Assembly (NCBI GenBank): GCA_045598845.1
Contig: JAZRUY010000085.1
Span: forward strand, 1-8,452
Origin: JAZRUY01 sp045598845
Lineage (GTDB): Bacteria; Verrucomicrobiota; Lentisphaeria; Victivallales; Victivallaceae
DNA length: 8,452 bases
Reading direction: 5' to 3'
A program made the position numbers and the translations under genes. The notes beneath the pieces are model-generated. The model was not told the DNA's origin. It did not search any database and worked only from the letters and a program-made list of their open reading frames with translations. This document shows, in pieces, positions 6,436 to 8,452 of this stretch (the first letter of the stretch is position 1; the number at the start of each line of letters is the position of its first letter).

Positions 6436-7488
6436 ATGAAATTGCCTGTACTGAAAATCCGTAATCTGGAATCGCGTTTTCCGGTAATTCAGGCCGGAAT
6501 GGGAATTCACATCGGTTCCGCGGCGTTAGCCGCCGAAACCGTGAATCTGGGAGGTTTCGGCACAATCGCTTCTGTCGGCCTGGGGGACAAGGAAAACGGA
6601 AAATACAATATGGGCCGGGTTAATGCGGAGGCATTGCGGCAGGAAATCGGGCTGGCAAAAAGAAAGTGCGACGGGAAAAAACCTCTGGGTGTGAACATCA
6701 TGGCGGTTCTTTCCGACTATCAGGATTTCGTACAGGCCAGCGTTGAGGCCCGGGCGGACTATATAATCAGCGGCGCGGGTTTGCCGCTGAAATTGCCGGA
6801 GTACGCCGGCAATGCCGATATTGCCTTGATTCCCGTGGTTTCCGGCGGACGCGCGCTGGAATTGATCCTGAAAGTATGGTCCCGCAAATACAAGCGGCTG
6901 CCGGATGCCGTTATTGTGGAAGGCCCCCGGAACGGCGGTCATCTCGGTTTTTCCGCGGAGCAGCTGGAGCATCCGGAAACCTGTTCTTTGGAAATTCTGC
7001 TTCAGGAAGTAAAAGATGTTGTCAAACGTTATGGCTGCGGCGGGATACCGATTATCGGCGCCGGTGAGGTTGGCTGCCGGCGGGATATTGAAAAAATGCT
7101 TCAAACCGGGTATGACGGAGTTCAGATCGGGACACATTTCATCTGCGCCGAAGAAGCCGGCATCGCCAGAGAATCCAAAGAGGTGTATGTCCATGCCGGA
7201 CCGGAGGATATTGTTGTAATCAAAAGTCCCGTCGGACTCCCGGTGCGTGTGCTGAAAACGCCTTTGGTTGAACGTGTTCTGGCGAAGAAAAAAGAACCGT
7301 TTACCTGTTATTACCGTTGTCTTCGGTCCTGCAATCCGGCGGAATCGCAGTTCTGTATCGCGCAGGCATTGATCGCCACTTGGAGGGGGGATGCGGAACA
7401 CGGACTTTATATGTGCGGAATGAATGTCGGAGCGTGCACCCGCATTTATCCTCTGAAGGAGTTTTTCGAAACTTTGGCGGATGACTGA
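6436..7488 (+). CDS. FMN-dependent nitronate monooxygenase / FabK-type enoyl reductase family protein
   Basis: This is an FMN-binding TIM-barrel enzyme of 350 residues. The N-terminal PVIQAGMG (16-23), the GGHLG motif (167-171) containing the catalytic His of this family, GAGEVG (208-213) and GVQIGTHF (228-235), which bind flavin phosphate, are all present. Members either oxidise nitronates or reduce enoyl-acyl carrier protein (FabK, PfaD), and sequence alone does not separate them. Next to two acyltransferases, an acyl-chain reductase fits better, but this is inference. The C-terminus carries four cysteines in a CX3CX3CX7C arrangement (C291, C295, C299, C307) followed by IAQALI; I recall similar ends in homologues from anaerobes. 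The start at 6436 is chosen over an in-frame TTG at 6409 because family members begin close to MKLP-x-LKI. Confidence 0.85.
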   Translation: MKLPVLKIRNLESRFPVIQAGMGIHIGSAALAAETVNLGGFGTIASVGLGDKENGKYNMGRVNAEALRQEIGLAKRKCDGKKPLGVNIMAVLSDYQDFVQASVEARADYIISGAGLPLKLPEYAGNADIALIPVVSGGRALELILKVWSRKYKRLPDAVIVEGPRNGGHLGFSAEQLEHPETCSLEILLQEVKDVVKRYGCGGIPIIGAGEVGCRRDIEKMLQTGYDGVQIGTHFICAEEAGIARESKEVYVHAGPEDIVVIKSPVGLPVRVLKTPLVERVLAKKKEPFTCYYRCLRSCNPAESQFCIAQALIATWRGDAEHGLYMCGMNVGACTRIYPLKEFFETLADD

Positions 7489-7563
7489 TGTCTCGGTTTT
7501 GCCAAAAGATAAAAAAAGTTTTTTGACCGGTTGTTTTATTTTTCAAAATTTTTTGTCATATAT
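7489..7563. other. AT-rich spacer after the cluster
   Basis: Runs such as AAAAAAAGTTTTTT and CAAAATTTTTTG follow the stop of the FMN enzyme. They could form short A-T hairpins, but no GC-rich stem followed by a T run is seen, so a classical terminator is not supported. No open frame of note lies here. Confidence 0.4.
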
Positions 7564-7614
7564 GTAATATTTCCGGGGAACGGTGAAAGTTTTCCGCTCC
7601 GGGAGTAATATTAC
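7564..7614 (+). repeat. long inverted repeat at the left edge of the downstream repeat block
   Basis: GTAATATT (7564-7571) pairs perfectly with AATATTAC (7607-7614). Inside it, CCGGGG (7573-7578) pairs with CTCCGGG (7597-7603), with one bulge and one G-T pair. The loop is about 18 nt. No T run follows, so it is not a typical terminator, though it is well placed to stop or protect the cluster transcript. TATTTCCGGGG here is identical to 698-708 at the edge of the left block. Confidence 0.5.
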
Positions 7615-7649
7615 AGTAGTAGAAGATACCGGAAGACTTTCGGAAACTG

Positions 7650-7684
7650 AAACTGTAACCCCCGTCCGGTTTCACCTTTTTCCG
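7650..7684 (+). repeat. partial 5' module of the structured repeat
   Basis: CTGTAACCCCCGTCCGG (from 7653) is a variant of the GTAACACCCGTCCG box seen in all full units, flanked by GAAAC and GTTTC, which can pair. It parallels the partial modules that precede unit 1 on the left. Confidence 0.5.
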
Positions 7685-7874
7685 GTCAAGTAATAGAATT
7701 TTGTGACGGTAACACCCGTCCGCCGTCGTCTTTTTTTTCGCACGTAAGTGCGAAAAAAGACTATGGCGTGATGACTTTCCGGCTCAAAATTGTTTTTGGA
7801 GCCGTAAAGTCACCGGCCGGTCGTGACGGCAGTCCTGTTGAGTGTTACGGATGACGGAGCCGCGCTCCCGTTTG
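7685..7874 (+). repeat. structured intergenic repeat, unit 4 (diverged stem)
   Basis: This 190-bp unit has the same orientation and order of boxes as units 1-3. Hairpin 1 (7728-7761) has a wholly different stem, GTC-T8-CGCAC / GTGCG-A6-GAC, that still pairs and keeps the T-run/A-run middle. Hairpin 2 (7772-7812) keeps TGACTTT...AAAGTCA with one mismatch, lengthens the stem with GGCTC/GAGCC, and has a different loop. The tail at 7836-7874 is identical over 39 bp to unit 3 although the two lie 6.4 kb apart. Confidence 0.78.
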
Positions 7875-7996
7875 TGTCGGGAGGTTAAAAGAAAGTTATA
7901 ATTCAGGCTTTCGCTGATATGGCGGCGGCGCCGCTCCCGTTTGATTGGGTAAGTATATAGAATTTTGTTGAATACGGAATGTGAGTAACGGAAAAC
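7875..7996 (+). repeat. degenerate repeat fragments, no gene
   Basis: GCCGCTCCCGTTTG (7930-7943) is a worn copy of the unit tail. GTAAGTATATAGAATTTTGTTG (from 7949, shown here only in part as a match) and GTGAGTAACGG (7981-7991) are copies of the 5' box. The block therefore ends as the left one does, with fragments of further units, and abuts the terminator of the membrane protein gene. No open reading frame is convincing here. Confidence 0.5.
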
Positions 7997-8021
7997 AGCA
8001 TCCGGGGATGCCGCCCCGGAT
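7990..8021 (-). terminator. likely intrinsic terminator of the membrane protein gene
   Basis: On the minus strand ATCCGGGG and CCCCGGAT form a perfect 8-bp stem (8000-8007 with 8014-8021) around a 6-nt loop, starting 4 bp after the stop codon at 8026-8028. GCTGTTTTCC follows, with a short T4. The T run is short, so termination may be partial. Confidence 0.6.
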
Positions 8022-8025
8022 ACAT

Positions 8026-8452
8026 TCACCGTATCAGCCAGTCGTCGCCGGCGCGCGGCCCGGAGTCCGGCGGAGCGCCGCGGTCATCCGGTGCCGGGTC
8101 GAACAGCCGCAGCACCGCGCCGGAATTCAGGACGCAGTAGGTCAGCAGCGCCAGCAGAATGATCAGCAGCAGCGGCGCGGAGAAGTCGAACATGGCCAGC
8201 CGGATCAGGAAAAGCAGCGCGCCGCCTACGGTAACCCACCACGACACCGCGGAGAGCACCGACCGGGCGGACGGACTGCGGGCAAGCAGCGCGGCTCCGA
8301 GCAATGCCGCGGCAAGACAGATGACCAGCTGCGGCCAGCGCCGGGCTGCGGAGAATTCGGCCGCCGCGGCAACGGCGCCGCCGAGAATGAAGAGCAGCGC
8401 CAGACCGGTCAGGGCGAGAACGGGAAGCCGGCTGTTTTCCGCCAGCCTGAGC
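8026..8452 (-). CDS. multi-pass membrane protein, C-terminal part only
   Basis: The frame is open from the right window edge to TGA at 8026-8028, giving at least 141 residues; the N-terminus lies outside the window. Hydrophobic stretches are LPVLALTGLALLFILGGAVA, WPQLVICLAAALLGAALLA, VLSAVSWWVTVGGALLFLI and APLLLIILLALLTYCVL, so at least four membrane helices. A short polar tail rich in Asp, Pro and Gly ends DDWLIR. I recognise no family. Codons are strongly GC-ending, unlike the plus-strand cluster and like the gene at 34-575, which points to these two as the resident background. A TTG at 8302-8304 is an internal codon, not a start. Confidence 0.7.
   Translation of the reverse strand, partial: LRLAENSRLPVLALTGLALLFILGGAVAAAAEFSAARRWPQLVICLAAALLGAALLARSPSARSVLSAVSWWVTVGGALLFLIRLAMFDFSAPLLLIILLALLTYCVLNSGAVLRLFDPAPDDRGAPPDSGPRAGDDWLIR

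Noticed and set aside
6526..7401. 291-codon minus-strand open frame
   Set aside because: It is the shadow of the FMN enzyme, which has complete family motifs on the plus strand.
7489..7563. Rho-independent terminator directly after the FMN enzyme gene
   Set aside because: The A and T runs pair only with each other and lack a GC-rich stem; the stronger inverted repeat at 7564-7614 is not followed by a T run.
1..8452. tRNA or rRNA genes, transposase or integrase genes
   Set aside because: None of the open frames has transposase or recombinase motifs and I saw no tRNA-like cloverleaf or rRNA sequence.

Overview
The window reads as the chromosome of a Gram-negative bacterium. It has periplasm-spanning export genes, a secreted protein with a signal peptide, and flanking genes that are much more GC-rich than the middle of the window. 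The style (small secreted beta-rich proteins, many intergenic repeats, an FMN enzyme of a type common in anaerobes) reminds me of the Lentisphaerota/PVC group. That is an impression only, because no marker gene is present.

Layout. Bases 34-575 (minus strand) hold a small secreted protein whose signal peptide is broken by a one-base frameshift in a poly-T tract. Bases 710-1496 hold a head-to-tail array of a structured intergenic repeat: three near-complete units of about 185 bp plus shorter fragments. Bases 1497-1710 hold at most two tiny overlapping reading frames. Bases 1727-7488 are a compact plus-strand gene cluster of six genes. Bases 7564-7996 hold a fourth, diverged repeat unit and fragments. 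Bases 8026-8452 (minus strand) are the C-terminal part of a multi-pass membrane protein that runs off the window. A fragment of the same repeat is also at 1-28.

The six-gene cluster encodes a DevC/FtsX-type permease, its MacB/DevA-type ATPase and an HlyD/DevB-type membrane-fusion protein. These are followed by a PlsC-type O-acyltransferase, an OlsB/GlsB-type N-acyltransferase (GNAT superfamily) and a FabK/nitronate-monooxygenase-type FMN enzyme. The two acyltransferases are the pair that makes ornithine or glycine lipids in other bacteria. The exporter resembles the cyanobacterial DevBCA glycolipid exporter. My reading is a cluster that makes an N-acyl amino-acid lipid or related acyl product and exports it. 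The exported substrate is inference.

The most unusual element is the repeat. Each unit holds two strong hairpins and a small third one. In unit 4 the first hairpin has a different stem sequence that still pairs, and the second keeps its stem while its loop varies. Units in the same orientation bracket the gene cluster, so the cluster sits between long direct repeats and could in principle be lost or exchanged by recombination.
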